DNA of 64,000 nucleotides from Agrobacterium larrymoorei (GTDB lineage: Bacteria; Pseudomonadota; Alphaproteobacteria; Rhizobiales; Rhizobiaceae), in assembly GCF_005145045.1 (NCBI RefSeq), contig NZ_CP039691.1:1376001-1440000 (forward strand), in the 5' to 3' direction. The notes under the pieces are model-generated. The model did no database searches. It saw only the letters and a program-made list of their open reading frames with translations, and was not told the origin of the DNA. The position numbers and the translations under genes are program-made. Numbering within the stretch: position 1 is the first letter of the stretch; each line of letters opens with the position of its first letter. Shown here one piece after another: positions 1-8,715 of this stretch.

Positions 1-465
1 TCTGCCTGTCAGCGTTACGCATGGCTGTGCACGGCGTCCGGCGGCAAGATGGCCGATGCCGATGCGCTCGCCGTGATCGACAAGGTGAACAAGAAGGTCA
101 ATGCAACCATCAAGCCCGTTGAAGACCGGGTCGTTTATGGCCGTGCCAATTACTGGGCGCTACCGAAGGACGGTCGTGGCGATTGCGAGGATTATGCGAT
201 TGCGAAGACGCGGGCGCTGCTGGATGCCGGTTTCCCCGGCAATCGCATGTCGATCTCCGTGGTTCTGGATCGTGCAGGAAATAACCACGCGGTTCTGCTG
301 GTCCGCATAGCGGACGGCGACTATGTGCTGGACAATCTGACCAACTCCATCAAGTCATGGGAAAAGACGGGCTACACTTTCCTCGCCCGCCAGCGCTATG
401 ACAACAAGTCTGCCTGGGAAGTGGTACTGGCCGGGCCTCGCGCCAAGCAATTCAACGAAATCTGA
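1..465 (+). CDS. Transglutaminase-like cysteine peptidase (BTLCP family), 5' end missing
   Basis: The reading frame is open from base 1, so the gene begins upstream of the window; 154 residues are visible. The core has the expected catalytic triad order: Cys in GDCEDYA (codon at 184-186), His in NNHAVLLVR, and Asp in YVLDNL. This is the pattern of bacterial transglutaminase-like cysteine proteinases, often exported and in some bacteria linked to c-di-GMP controlled proteolysis of adhesins (LapG relatives). Whether this protein has that role cannot be judged because the N-terminus and upstream neighbours are outside the window. It converges on the protease gene that ends 12 bases downstream. 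Confidence 0.85.
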   Translation, partial: SACQRYAWLCTASGGKMADADALAVIDKVNKKVNATIKPVEDRVVYGRANYWALPKDGRGDCEDYAIAKTRALLDAGFPGNRMSISVVLDRAGNNHAVLLVRIADGDYVLDNLTNSIKSWEKTGYTFLARQRYDNKSAWEVVLAGPRAKQFNEI

Positions 466-476
466 TCGGTCGCCTC

Positions 477-1184
477 TTATCGATCGCGAAGCTTAAGCTC
501 ATCCGTTTGCATTTGCAGCGAACCGAGCGTGGACAGGAAGGTCATGCCGAGAAGGCTCTGATCGAGCTGGCCCTCCTGCGCCACCAGAGCGGACACGTTG
601 CGCCGCACGATGGGACCGATGGCGATTTCCGATAGGCGCGTGGGCGCCGTGGATGTTCGCCCATTGGCGGTCATCACCGAAACTGTATAGCTCAAATTTT
701 CAGGATTGATGCCCACGGCCTGCGCATCCGCATGGGAAAGGACGACGGAGCTCGCGCCCGTATCCACCAGCATATGCACCTGCGCGCCGTTGATCAGCGC
801 ATTGGTTTCGAAATGGCCGCTCATGGATTTGTTGAGAATGACTTCCTGAGCGCCATCCTGCGTGGTGACGACGACTGCGCGTCCCGGCAACAGACCGGCC
901 AGCAGGCGGTCTCCGAAGCGTTGCAGATCATATCGGTAAAGATAAACCGAGACGAGGCCGAGGATGATGACGAGCCAGATGGCGAGTTGCCGAAGCACCG
1001 TGGGCATGCTGCCACGACTGCCCGCCAGAATGCCAGCCGACAGGAGTGCGGCAATCGGCATCAGGTAAAGCGCATTGGCAAACTGATCATTATTGATCCC
1101 GAAGGTCTGGCCGCTGTCATTATTGATGATGAGGAATACGAGGCCGACGCCCAGGATCAGCAAAACGAAGGTCAGCCTGTTCAT
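477..1184 (-). CDS. Membrane-anchored retropepsin-like aspartic protease (TIGR02281 type)
   Basis: 235 residues. The N-terminal half carries three hydrophobic segments (about residues 5-20, 37-55 and 68-86), followed by a single-domain aspartic protease fold with the active-site motif VDTGAS (about residue 140) and the later motif LLGMTFLSTLG. This matches the clan AA retropepsin-like proteins common in alphaproteobacteria, thought to work as dimers at the membrane; the substrate is unknown. The start codon overlaps the stop of the upstream DUF1289 gene by 4 bases (ATGA), so the two are translationally coupled. No odd features. Confidence 0.85.
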   Translation of the reverse strand: MNRLTFVLLILGVGLVFLIINNDSGQTFGINNDQFANALYLMPIAALLSAGILAGSRGSMPTVLRQLAIWLVIILGLVSVYLYRYDLQRFGDRLLAGLLPGRAVVVTTQDGAQEVILNKSMSGHFETNALINGAQVHMLVDTGASSVVLSHADAQAVGINPENLSYTVSVMTANGRTSTAPTRLSEIAIGPIVRRNVSALVAQEGQLDQSLLGMTFLSTLGSLQMQTDELKLRDR

Positions 1185-1387
1185 GCGTTCGCAATCTCCG
1201 ATTCCGATGTCTGCGCCGTTGTTCCGGCGCTTTCACGCCCCTGCAATTCATCCATGATCCGCCGCCGTTCACCCGCGGTGAAGCCACTCCAGCCGATGAT
1301 TTCATCGATGGTACGATAGCAGCCGATGCAAAGCCCTTCCGGGTTGAGCGAGCAGACGTTGATACAGGGTGTTTCCATTGGTTTCAT
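1181..1387 (-). CDS. DUF1289 domain protein (Cys-rich, 68 aa)
   Basis: A small protein with four closely placed cysteines (CINVC...LCIGC), then a conserved IDEIIGWSGFTAGERR stretch, which is the DUF1289 signature. The Cys pattern suggests a metal-binding knuckle; no biochemical role is established for the family as far as I know. It is the first gene of a two-gene unit with the aspartic protease. Nine bases separate it from the cobS stop upstream, so cobS-DUF1289-protease may be transcribed together. An internal ATG four codons in is an alternative start. Confidence 0.85.
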   Translation of the reverse strand: MKPMETPCINVCSLNPEGLCIGCYRTIDEIIGWSGFTAGERRRIMDELQGRESAGTTAQTSESEIANA

Positions 1388-1396
1388 ATCTGCATT

Positions 1397-2179
1397 TCAG
1401 GCGACAAGAGCAAGTGCCGCGAGCATCACGATCTCTGTGATCTGCTGGGTTGCGCCGATAGTGTCGCCGGTATGTCCTTGTATCTTGCGCTCGCATTTCC
1501 GGTTGAAGAGATATGTGGCGGCGAATGCGGCACCTGCGGCCAGCACAAGCAGAGAGGGCCAATAGAAGGGCAGGGCAATAAGGATTGCGATACCGCCCCC
1601 ATAACACAGCGCGCCGTTGCGCTCATATGTTCCGGGTTGGCCGATGGAGGCCGCGACACCGCCTTCTCTTGCTGCGGGAAGTGCCGACCAGTGCCACACC
1701 ATCAACCCGCGGCTGATACAGGCTGTGCCCAAGAGCGATGCTGCGACGCCGAGCGGCGGTAGGGCATGGATTAGAGCGGCGATGGCCGCTGCGCGGATGA
1801 GGAAGGAGAGGATGAGCGCGATGACGCCGTAGCTGCCGATGCGGCTATCCTTCATGATCTCCAGCGCTCTTTCTCTGGTCGCGCCCCCGCCGAAGCCATC
1901 GGCGGTATCGGCAAGGCCATCCTCATGCAGAGCGCCGGTAATAGCGGTGGCAAGGGCAAGTATAATGGCGGCAGAAAGAAGCGCATCTGCGTGGAAATGG
2001 GTGAGGATCGCGGCAAGGCAGGCGGGGGCGAGCGCGATGATGAGACCGGCCAGAGGAAAAACGCGCACAGTTTTGACCATGTCGCCGTGCTGGTTTTCGA
2101 AGAAGATATCGTGCACAGGAATGCGGCTGAGAAAGCTTAGCGCCCGCATGACTTTCGTCACGAAACCATCCGGCTGCAT
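1397..2179 (-). CDS. cobS: Adenosylcobinamide-GDP ribazoletransferase (cobalamin synthase)
   Basis: 260 residues, the usual length. It joins adenosylcobinamide-GDP to alpha-ribazole(-5'-phosphate), the last step of the nucleotide-loop pathway of vitamin B12. The family motif HEDGLADTADGFGG is present at about residues 86-99, and the rest is a polytopic membrane protein with several hydrophobic stretches. It diverges from cobT, which makes the alpha-ribazole-phosphate substrate, with 181 bases between the starts. B12 made here is needed by NrdJ encoded at 45.4-49.2 kb. Some rhizobial annotations call this gene cobV. Confidence 0.95.
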   Translation of the reverse strand: MQPDGFVTKVMRALSFLSRIPVHDIFFENQHGDMVKTVRVFPLAGLIIALAPACLAAILTHFHADALLSAAIILALATAITGALHEDGLADTADGFGGGATRERALEIMKDSRIGSYGVIALILSFLIRAAAIAALIHALPPLGVAASLLGTACISRGLMVWHWSALPAAREGGVAASIGQPGTYERNGALCYGGGIAILIALPFYWPSLLVLAAGAAFAATYLFNRKCERKIQGHTGDTIGATQQITEIVMLAALALVA

Positions 2180-2360
2180 CCTCTGTCCTTCTCGTTTATC
2201 GGCATCAATTCAGGGGCTTTGCAGCAGCAAAACATCAGCACAGCCGCAGGCGCATTGCTTTAAAGGTTGTCGCTTTGCGCAACGCCCATTATGAGAAGCG
2301 CAACAAAGACCGATTTGCCGGAAAACACAAGCGTCCGGCAGGATGAGAAAGATCGATATC

Positions 2361-3383
2361 ATGAGCATGAGCGGTTTGCCCTTTGACGATTTTCGCACGC
2401 TGTTGCGCGACCTGCCGGGACCGGACACGCACGCGCTTGTCGCGGCCAAGGAGCGCAATGCGCAGCTGACCAAGCCTGCCGGTTCGCTGGGTCGTCTGGA
2501 AGAAATCGCCATGTGGCTGGCTGCATGGTCCGGGCGCGCGCCTGCGGTCAACCGTCCGCTGGTGGCCATCTTTGCCGGAAACCATGGCGTTACGCGCAAT
2601 GGCGTTACGCCATACCCATCCTCCGTCACCCAGCAGATGGTGGAAAACTTCGCTGCCGGTGGTGCTGCCATCAACCAGATTTGCGTCACGCACGATCTGG
2701 GCCTCAAGATTTTCGACTTGGCGCTGGATTATCCAACAGGCGATATCACCTGCGAAGACGCGCTTTCCGAGCGCGATTGCGCAGCCACCATGGCCTTCGG
2801 CATGGAAGCGATTGCGGGCGGCACGGACCTTCTATGCGTCGGCGAGATGGGCATTGGCAACACCACGGTCGCTGCCGCCATCAATCTGGCGCTTTACGGC
2901 GGTTCTGCGGAAGACTGGACTGGCCCCGGCACGGGCTCGGAAGGCGAAGTGATGGCGCGCAAGATTGCTGCCGTGAAAGCCGCCGTCGAATTCCACAAGG
3001 ATCATCTTTCCGATCCGTTGGAAATCATGCGCCGCCTTGGCGGTCGCGAGATTGCGGCGATGGCCGGCGCTATTCTTGCCGCGCGCGTGGAGAAAATCCC
3101 TGTTCTAATCGACGGTTATGTGGCAACCGCTGCCGCCGCACTTCTGAAAGCTGCCAATCCTGCGGCTCTCGACCACTGCCTGATCGGTCATGTTTCCGGT
3201 GAGCCGGGGCATTTGGCGGCGGTGGAAAAGCTTGGCAAGACGCCGCTTCTGGCGCTTGGCATGCGGCTGGGCGAGGGCACCGGTGCGGCACTTGCAGCGG
3301 GCATCGTCAAGGCTGCTGCTGCCTGCCACTCCGGCATGGCCACGTTCGAGCAGGCGGGCGTCACGACCCGCACCGATCACTGA
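2361..3383 (+). CDS. cobT: Nicotinate-nucleotide-dimethylbenzimidazole phosphoribosyltransferase
   Basis: Makes alpha-ribazole-5'-phosphate from dimethylbenzimidazole and nicotinate mononucleotide. The 340-residue protein has AGNHGVTRNGVTPYPSSVT and GEMGIGNTTVAAA, both typical of CobT/CobU, and a C-terminal GLRLGEGTGAA-like stretch (GMRLGEGTGAALA). I chose the ATG at 2361, giving MSMSGLPFDDF; the frame is open to another ATG at 2343, six codons upstream. The gene is followed after 7 bases by dgkA. I see no cobalamin riboswitch in the cobS-cobT gap. Confidence 0.93.
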   Translation: MSMSGLPFDDFRTLLRDLPGPDTHALVAAKERNAQLTKPAGSLGRLEEIAMWLAAWSGRAPAVNRPLVAIFAGNHGVTRNGVTPYPSSVTQQMVENFAAGGAAINQICVTHDLGLKIFDLALDYPTGDITCEDALSERDCAATMAFGMEAIAGGTDLLCVGEMGIGNTTVAAAINLALYGGSAEDWTGPGTGSEGEVMARKIAAVKAAVEFHKDHLSDPLEIMRRLGGREIAAMAGAILAARVEKIPVLIDGYVATAAAALLKAANPAALDHCLIGHVSGEPGHLAAVEKLGKTPLLALGMRLGEGTGAALAAGIVKAAAACHSGMATFEQAGVTTRTDH

Positions 3384-3390
3384 GGGAACC

Positions 3391-3810
3391 ATGGACAACC
3401 TTCAGAACACGCCATCGCCTGAGCCGGTCTTTCGCAAGGAAACCGGCTTGCGGCATCTTTTTGCCGCTGCCCGCTATTCTTTCCAGGGATTGCTGCGACT
3501 GTGGAAGGAAGCAGCCTTCCGGCATGAGGTTCTGGCCTATGGCGCGGGAATGGCTCTGCTGGGCGTGACGGGTGCGCCGCTTGCGCACTACCTGATCTTC
3601 ACGCTGCTGATGCTGCTTCTGTTTTCCATCGAAGCGCTGAACACGGCCATCGAAGAAATCGTCGACCGAGTATCGCCGGAGTTTTCCAGTGCGGCGCGCA
3701 ACGCAAAGGATCTCGGCTCCTTTGCGGTTTTCTGTCTGCTTTTGGCCAATGGCGGCTTCGTTCTCTATTCGCTGGTCTCGACGCTGTTTTTCGCAGCGCC
3801 CGCTATCTAA
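3391..3810 (+). CDS. dgkA: Diacylglycerol kinase (prokaryotic DgkA type)
   Basis: 139 residues, slightly longer than the approx. 120-residue enteric enzyme because of an N-terminal extension of about 20 residues. An integral membrane enzyme that phosphorylates diacylglycerol released during membrane glycan turnover. The conserved core is visible: RYSFQGLLRLWKEAAFRHE, three hydrophobic segments, and the active-site stretch IEALNTAIEEIVDR. The ATG at 3391 lies 7 bases after the cobT stop, so the two are probably cotranscribed although functionally unrelated. It converges on the histidine kinase gene with only 4 bases between stop codons. Confidence 0.93.
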   Translation: MDNLQNTPSPEPVFRKETGLRHLFAAARYSFQGLLRLWKEAAFRHEVLAYGAGMALLGVTGAPLAHYLIFTLLMLLLFSIEALNTAIEEIVDRVSPEFSSAARNAKDLGSFAVFCLLLANGGFVLYSLVSTLFFAAPAI

Positions 3811-3814
3811 GCAA

Positions 3815-5350
3815 TCAAGCGAAGGACCGCTTGCGCGGCTGCACCAGCTGAACGTCTTCCACGGCGGGAATGCTTTGCAGGATGCGCTTTGCGGGCAGGA
3901 TGGCGATGACTTCCGTGCCTTCGCGCAGTTTTGATTTCAGCACGAACTGGCCGTCATGCTTGGCAAGAATTGCCTGCACGATTGGAAGGCCGAGGCCCGT
4001 GCCCTGTTCCGCGCTCTTGATGGCAATGGAGCCCTGACCGAAGGCGGACAGCACGATCGGGATTTCCTCTTCGGGAATGCCCGGACCGTTATCCTTGATC
4101 GACACATATTGGCCGCCGCGTGCGGTCCAGCCAGCCTTCACCGAAATCTCGCCGCCTTGCGGGGTGAATTTCACGGCATTGGACAGCAGGTTCAAAATGA
4201 CCTGACGCAAGGCTTTCTCATCTGCCCAGACCTGCGGCAGGCTGTTTTCGAACTGCTGCGAAATGCGGATATTCTTGCCGCGTGCGCGCAGCTGGATCAT
4301 GCCGATGCAATCCTCTGCGATCTCGAGCAGCGAGACCGACTCCTCCTGCAACTCATAGCGACCGGCTTCGATGCGGGAGAGATCGAGGATTTCGTTGATC
4401 AGATCGAGCAGGTGCTGGCCGGAGCGATGAATATCGCCGGAATACTCTTTATATAAGGGGTTGTTCAGCGGTCCCAGAACTTCCGATGCCATGACCTCGG
4501 AGAAGCCGAGAATGGCGTTTAGCGGCGTGCGAAGCTCATGCGACATGGAGGCCAGAAAGCGGGACTTGGCGAGGTTTGCTTCCTCAGCGCGCCGCCTTGC
4601 TTCATCCGACATGGACTTCGCTACTTCCAGCTCGGCGATCAGGTCGTCCTTTTCGGACTGGTAGGAAAGGAGCTTGATGCTGGAGTTATGTAGCCGCTTG
4701 GTGACATGATGGCAGAACATCATGGCCATGGAGAACATCAGCGCAAGGCCGATATCCATAGGGCTGTGCGAAAGGGCTGCGGTCACGCTGAGCGCGACCA
4801 GCACCGGCAGAAACGTCATCAGCGTCGCACGACGCAGCATGAAGTTCGACATGGCGGTGATCGAAAGGGCGATCAGCAGCGTCGCGCCCTTGTAGAACAT
4901 CAGAAGCGAGGGATCGCCCGTCGGCATTCGCTGCACGGCGAATATGGACCAGACGAGACCGACGATGATCTGCACGGCTAGAAAGGTATTGTGCCAGCGA
5001 GGCGCGCTGGCGGCGCTCATTTCCTGGCGATTTGCCTTGCGGGCGAAGAAAATGGCGAGCGCATGGGCGCTAAGAGCCAGAAATGTCCAGCCGATGATCT
5101 GCACATCGCGGCTGATATAGATGCCGATGCCGGTGGCAAGAATGATGAAGAGCGGCATGATGGTTGCGCCCTGCAACGTCTCTGCGACGTGCATCTGCAG
5201 CATGTCCCGCTCGAATGCCGTCGTGCCGACCGGACCGTATTGCAGCCGCTCGCGCGTCGACTTGACGGTATCGAACACGGCTTTGTTGCGCCGCGTGCGA
5301 GACCGGTCGACGATATTCTTGTCGGCAATGATACTGGCGCTCTTACTCAT
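3815..5350 (-). CDS. pdhS2: Membrane sensor histidine kinase, PdhS/DivJ-PleC type
   Basis: 511 residues. The N-terminal 200 residues contain about six membrane segments without a large periplasmic sensor. A coiled-coil linker (about 230-260) leads to a dimerisation/phosphoacceptor domain, FLASMSHELRTPLNAI with the phospho-His at about residue 271, then a HATPase domain with N box (LLSNAVKFTP), G1 (DNGPGIP) and G2 (GTGLGLPI). No receiver domain. In Agrobacterium a kinase of this build beside cobT/dgkA is the DivJ/PleC homolog PdhS2, which acts through DivK-CtrA in cell-cycle polarity and motility/attachment. The general call is firm; the specific symbol rests on remembered gene order and motif style. 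Confidence 0.8.
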   Translation of the reverse strand: MSKSASIIADKNIVDRSRTRRNKAVFDTVKSTRERLQYGPVGTTAFERDMLQMHVAETLQGATIMPLFIILATGIGIYISRDVQIIGWTFLALSAHALAIFFARKANRQEMSAASAPRWHNTFLAVQIIVGLVWSIFAVQRMPTGDPSLLMFYKGATLLIALSITAMSNFMLRRATLMTFLPVLVALSVTAALSHSPMDIGLALMFSMAMMFCHHVTKRLHNSSIKLLSYQSEKDDLIAELEVAKSMSDEARRRAEEANLAKSRFLASMSHELRTPLNAILGFSEVMASEVLGPLNNPLYKEYSGDIHRSGQHLLDLINEILDLSRIEAGRYELQEESVSLLEIAEDCIGMIQLRARGKNIRISQQFENSLPQVWADEKALRQVILNLLSNAVKFTPQGGEISVKAGWTARGGQYVSIKDNGPGIPEEEIPIVLSAFGQGSIAIKSAEQGTGLGLPIVQAILAKHDGQFVLKSKLREGTEVIAILPAKRILQSIPAVEDVQLVQPRKRSFA

Positions 5351-5458
5351 TTACACAACGAAACCAATACGGAAGGCTTGCAGACTACAGCCAAAATCTT
5401 AAGAAGATGCTGCCGCGAAAGGATTTGTTTGCCATTTCTGAAAAGGGTTTGTTGTCAT

Positions 5459-6037
5459 ATGAGACCGAAGTCGGGCAGAAAATTCCGCTATTTGAAGGAT
5501 GGTTTCATCCTTCTGCTGCTGATGTTTCTGGGCACGCTGATTACCGCCAAGCTGGATGGGCTGAACGAGGAGACGTTCAGCAGCACCTTTAGGGCCGTGG
5601 ATGGCGATACGCTGGCAAGCGACCGCATGCGTTATCGCCTGCTTGGCATCGATGCGCCGGAGCTTCGCCAGACATGCGGCGGCAGCGAAGGCGAATGGGC
5701 CTGCGGGCAGGCGGCCCGCGCTTTTCTGGGCGATACGCTGAAGCGCGGCACGGTTAAATGTGTGTCTAACAAGAAGGATAAATATGCCCGTTATCTTTCC
5801 CGTTGCACCGTGGATGGTGAGGATGTGGCCGGGCTCGTCGTTGCGGCAGGACTGGCCGTCACTACGGAGTATTTTCTCTATGCTGAAGAACTGGACCGTG
5901 CGCGGGAGCAGAAGATAGGCTTGTGGAGCGGTGCTTTCGAGCAGCCGCGCGATTGGCGCCGGGAACATAAGGCAGCCGAAATGGACGTGCCGCTGGCTGG
6001 TCTATTGACCGTTATCCGTCATATCCTTGGGTGGTGA
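5459..6037 (+). CDS. Thermonuclease (SNase-like) family protein
   Basis: 192 residues with an N-terminal membrane anchor/signal (FILLLLMFLGTLITA) followed by a staphylococcal-nuclease-like domain: VDGDTL, RYRLLGIDAPEL and a C-terminal GLW segment are the conserved landmarks. Asp in VDGDT and Arg/Asp in RLLGIDAPE correspond to metal- and phosphate-binding positions. The ATG at 5459 gives the basic N-terminus MRPKSGRKF before the membrane segment. It diverges from the histidine kinase and overlaps the next gene by 11 bases if that gene starts at 6027. The function in the cell is not known. Confidence 0.85.
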   Translation: MRPKSGRKFRYLKDGFILLLLMFLGTLITAKLDGLNEETFSSTFRAVDGDTLASDRMRYRLLGIDAPELRQTCGGSEGEWACGQAARAFLGDTLKRGTVKCVSNKKDKYARYLSRCTVDGEDVAGLVVAAGLAVTTEYFLYAEELDRAREQKIGLWSGAFEQPRDWRREHKAAEMDVPLAGLLTVIRHILGW

Positions 6038-6692
6038 CATTATATTGCAGGGACATGTGAAGACAGACGAAGCCGAGATTGAGGATTTGCGCCGCAGCAT
6101 TGCGCTCTGTCGCATCTGTCGAGATGCGCGGCTGAAAGGGGAGGCGGATCGTCTGCCGCATGAGCCGAGGCCGGTCGCCGTCATCTCCAAGACGGCCAGA
6201 ATTTTGATTGCCGGACAGGCGCCGGGGCTTAGGGTGCATGAGAGCGGACTGCCGTTCAACGACGCTTCGGGAGACAGGCTGCGGGCGTGGCTGAATGTGG
6301 ATCGAGAGACCTTCTACGACCCGGATCGCTTTGCCATCGTGCCCATGGGGTTCTGCTTTCCCGGCTATGATGAACGCGGCAGCGATCTTCCGCCTCGCCG
6401 GGAATGCGCGCCGCAGTGGCGAGACCGGGTGATGATGGCGATGCCGCAGATAGAGCTTGTACTTGCCATCGGCCAATATGCTCAAAGCTGGCATCTGGGT
6501 GCCCGCCGCAGGAAGACCATGACGGAAACGGTGCAGAACTGGCGAAGCTATCTTTACGCCAATGCTGATCGTCCCGTGCTGCCGTTGCCGCACCCAAGCT
6601 GGCGAAACACGGCATGGCTGAAGAAAAACCCCTGGTTTGAGGGGGAATTATTGCCGGTTCTGCGCCAGAATGTGGAAATGCTGGCGAAATGA
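6027..6692 (+). CDS. Uracil-DNA glycosylase family protein
   Basis: Up to 221 residues. It has the landmarks of the UDG superfamily in the order found in small alphaproteobacterial members: LCRICRDARL near the N-terminus, then ILIAGQAPG with ESGLPFNDASGDRLR, then a C-terminal PLPHPSWRN (the HPS motif). The N-terminal CxxC pair is only half of the four-Cys Fe-S set of family 4/5 enzymes, so an Fe-S cluster is not assured. The start is uncertain: TTG at 6027 or 6045 or GTG at 6057 are in frame, and there is no ATG close by. It lies directly after the SNase-like gene, forming a two-gene nucleic-acid-related unit. Confidence 0.8.
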   Translation: MGGDIILQGHVKTDEAEIEDLRRSIALCRICRDARLKGEADRLPHEPRPVAVISKTARILIAGQAPGLRVHESGLPFNDASGDRLRAWLNVDRETFYDPDRFAIVPMGFCFPGYDERGSDLPPRRECAPQWRDRVMMAMPQIELVLAIGQYAQSWHLGARRRKTMTETVQNWRSYLYANADRPVLPLPHPSWRNTAWLKKNPWFEGELLPVLRQNVEMLAK

Positions 6693-6758
6693 AACAAATT
6701 TCTTTTTTTCTGAATTATTTCGTGTAAAGAGAGGAAAATAATTCCGGAGGAGAGAAGA

Positions 6759-7247
6759 TTGGACCGTCTCGACCGTAAAATCCTGCGCATTCTGCAAGAA
6801 GATTCCACCTTGGCTGTTGCCGACCTTGCAAAGAAGGTCGGGCTTTCCACGACGCCCTGCTGGCGCCGTATCCAGAAGATGGAAGAAGACGGCGTCATCC
6901 GCCGCCGCGTCGCCATTCTGGACGCGACCAAGGTCAACACCAAAGTCACGGTCTTCGTCTCCATCCGCACGGCCTCCCACTCCATCGAGTGGCTGAAGCG
7001 CTTCTCCGAAGTCGTTTCGGAATTCCCGGAAGTGGTTGAATTCTACCGCATGAGCGGTGATGTCGATTACCTGCTGCGCGTCGTCGTACCGGATATCGCC
7101 GCCTATGACGCCTTCTACAAGCGCATGATCGCCAAGATCGAAATCCGCGACGTATCGTCTGCCTTCGCCATGGAGCAGATCAAATACACGACCGAGCTTC
7201 CGCTTGATTACATGATTTTGGATAATCCGAAGTCTGGGGAAGAGTGA
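6759..7247 (+). CDS. Lrp/AsnC family transcriptional regulator
   Basis: 162 residues: N-terminal winged helix-turn-helix (ILRILQEDSTLAVADLAKKV, then LSTTPCWRRIQKMEEDGVI) and C-terminal RAM effector domain (EVVEFYRMSGDVDYLLRV). These proteins are octameric regulators that sense amino acids. The start is TTG at 6759, supported by a strong ribosome-binding site (CCGGAGGAG) upstream; no ATG fits. The target genes are not evident: the downstream neighbours are on the other strand, beyond a palindromic repeat. The 66-base gap upstream is AT-rich and probably holds its own promoter. Confidence 0.93.
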   Translation: MDRLDRKILRILQEDSTLAVADLAKKVGLSTTPCWRRIQKMEEDGVIRRRVAILDATKVNTKVTVFVSIRTASHSIEWLKRFSEVVSEFPEVVEFYRMSGDVDYLLRVVVPDIAAYDAFYKRMIAKIEIRDVSSAFAMEQIKYTTELPLDYMILDNPKSGEE

Positions 7248-7292
7248 GCCGAGGGCCTTGGTCGCTTGTCGAAGGCTTTCTCCCGTCCTCCA

Positions 7293-7379
7293 CGTCATCC
7301 TCGGGCTTGTCCCGAGGATCCAACCACGTCTCCGTAGTCTGCGTCGTAGCAGATGCCCGGGACAAGCCCGAGCATGACG
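7293..7379. repeat. Two-palindrome intergenic repeat, copy A
   Basis: Two imperfect palindromes in tandem: CATCCTCGGGCTTGTCCCGAGGATCC-type (about 7296-7322) and GCCCGGGACAAGCCCGAGC-type (about 7354-7374), bounded by CGTCAT and ATGACG. The same design recurs at 26048-26133, 33558-35231 (interrupted) and 37512-37596. It resembles rhizobial mosaic palindromic elements and sits between the convergent lrp-type gene and the methyltransferase gene, where it may also serve as a transcription terminator. Confidence 0.85.
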
Positions 7380-7391
7380 AAGTAGGGGAGG

Positions 7392-8216
7392 TTACCCCTT
7401 GAACTTCGCAATCACCAAATGCCCCGGCGTCGGTTCGCCATCCTGCATACGAACGTTGATGTCCGATACCTCGATTACCTCGAAGCCCGTTGCCGTCAGG
7501 CGTTCGCGCACATAGCTTTCCGCATGCGCGAAGCGCTGGTGCCTGCCGACGATGTAGGGGCGACCGGCCAGCGCGTCTTCGGTCAAAGTCTCCGACGAGA
7601 AGATGAAGAGGCCGCCTTCTACCATGTTTTCAGCAGCGCCGAAGAAGAGCGGTTCCAGAGCGCCGAGATAGGGCAGCACGTCGGTTGCGGTGATGAGATC
7701 GAAGGGCTCGTCGTCATTGTCTTCGAGGAAGTCCTCGACTTCGGCAACGTAGAGCGTCTCGTACATATCCTTCTCATGGGCGATTTCGACCATGTTTTCG
7801 GAAATGTCGATGCCCGTGATGTCCTCGACCATATCACGCAGGGCTTCGCCGGTAAGGCCGCTGCCGCAGCCGAGATCGAGCATTCGCTTGAAGGGGCCGA
7901 GCTCCAGAGCCTGCAAACGCTGGCGCACCATCATCGGAACGGCATAGCCAAGCTGCTCGACAAGAATATCCTCGAAGGCTTCCGCGTGCTGGTCGAACAG
8001 GGTTTCCACATAGGCATCCGGTGCCTTGGGCGGCGTTTCGCCGCGACCCATGGAGGCGATGCGCACTGCCGCGCCGCCGTGATCTTCGGGATCGATGGCG
8101 AGAACCTCTTCGTAAGCCTTCACCGCAGCGTCGATATCGCCCGCCTTTTCCAGCGCAAGCGCGCGGTTATAGGCTTCGGCAAGAGCCTCTTCATCGATCT
8201 TGTTTTTCTGGTTCAT
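7392..8216 (-). CDS. TPR-containing SAM-dependent methyltransferase
   Basis: 274 residues. An N-terminal tetratricopeptide-like helix pair (residues about 5-45: EEALAEAYNRALALEKAGD, AVKAYEEVLAIDPED) precedes a class I methyltransferase domain with motif I DLGCGSGLTGEAL (about 117-129), an acidic residue in GIDIS, and LITATDVLPYLG. The substrate is unknown; similar TPR-methyltransferases are common in rhizobia. Read as a single-gene unit: the next gene upstream, usg, lies 67 bases away on the same strand and could be cotranscribed. Confidence 0.85.
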   Translation of the reverse strand: MNQKNKIDEEALAEAYNRALALEKAGDIDAAVKAYEEVLAIDPEDHGGAAVRIASMGRGETPPKAPDAYVETLFDQHAEAFEDILVEQLGYAVPMMVRQRLQALELGPFKRMLDLGCGSGLTGEALRDMVEDITGIDISENMVEIAHEKDMYETLYVAEVEDFLEDNDDEPFDLITATDVLPYLGALEPLFFGAAENMVEGGLFIFSSETLTEDALAGRPYIVGRHQRFAHAESYVRERLTATGFEVIEVSDINVRMQDGEPTPGHLVIAKFKG

Positions 8217-8283
8217 TGCTTAGGATCCGCAGCTTTGCTTCATTTGAAGCCTGATTAAGCCGCAACGCCTGTCGGTGCAATGC

Positions 8284-8550
8284 TCAGTGAAGAATAAACT
8301 CGCCCTTCAGGGATCGCCATTCTTGTGCCGAGATCAGCTTGCGGTGGATATAACGGACCGAATGCAGCGGGCCATCCAGTGTCTCTTCCCAGAATTTCAG
8401 GAAGCTGCGCATTTCGGGAAAGTCCGGCGCAAGATCGTAGTTCTGCCAGACATAGGTCTGAAGAACGACCGGATGATCCGGCATGTGGTAGAGGATTTCG
8501 GCTGTGGTCATGCCATAGCCCTTCAGCATCATTTCCATGTCCTTGTTCAT
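8284..8550 (-). CDS. usg: Usg family protein
   Basis: 88 residues starting MNKDMEMMLKGYGMTTAEI, with the conserved core LYHMPDHPVVLQTYVWQ and a C-terminal EWRSLKGEF. This is the small Usg protein of alphaproteobacteria, found near trp genes in some species and of unknown function. Here there is no trp gene nearby. I chose the internal ATG at 8550 because the family begins there; the frame is open a further 21 codons upstream with no recognisable sequence. Confidence 0.88.
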   Translation of the reverse strand: MNKDMEMMLKGYGMTTAEILYHMPDHPVVLQTYVWQNYDLAPDFPEMRSFLKFWEETLDGPLHSVRYIHRKLISAQEWRSLKGEFILH

Positions 8551-8715
8551 TGCGGCTGCTCCCGTTCTTGTTGGTCGCCGATACCGCTTGGGTATCAGTG
8601 ACAATGGGAGCATGACATGGTTAAGCGAACCTTGCCAAGATAGGTCGTTTTCACAAAATATTTATATTTCTCAATGTGTTAGCATCCGAATAGGCCGAGT
8701 GCTGCCAGCGGATGC

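Noticed and set aside
2180..2360. Possible cobalamin riboswitch between cobS and cobT
   Set aside because: I looked for the conserved B12-box and surrounding helices on both strands and did not find them; the gap is also short for a full riboswitch.
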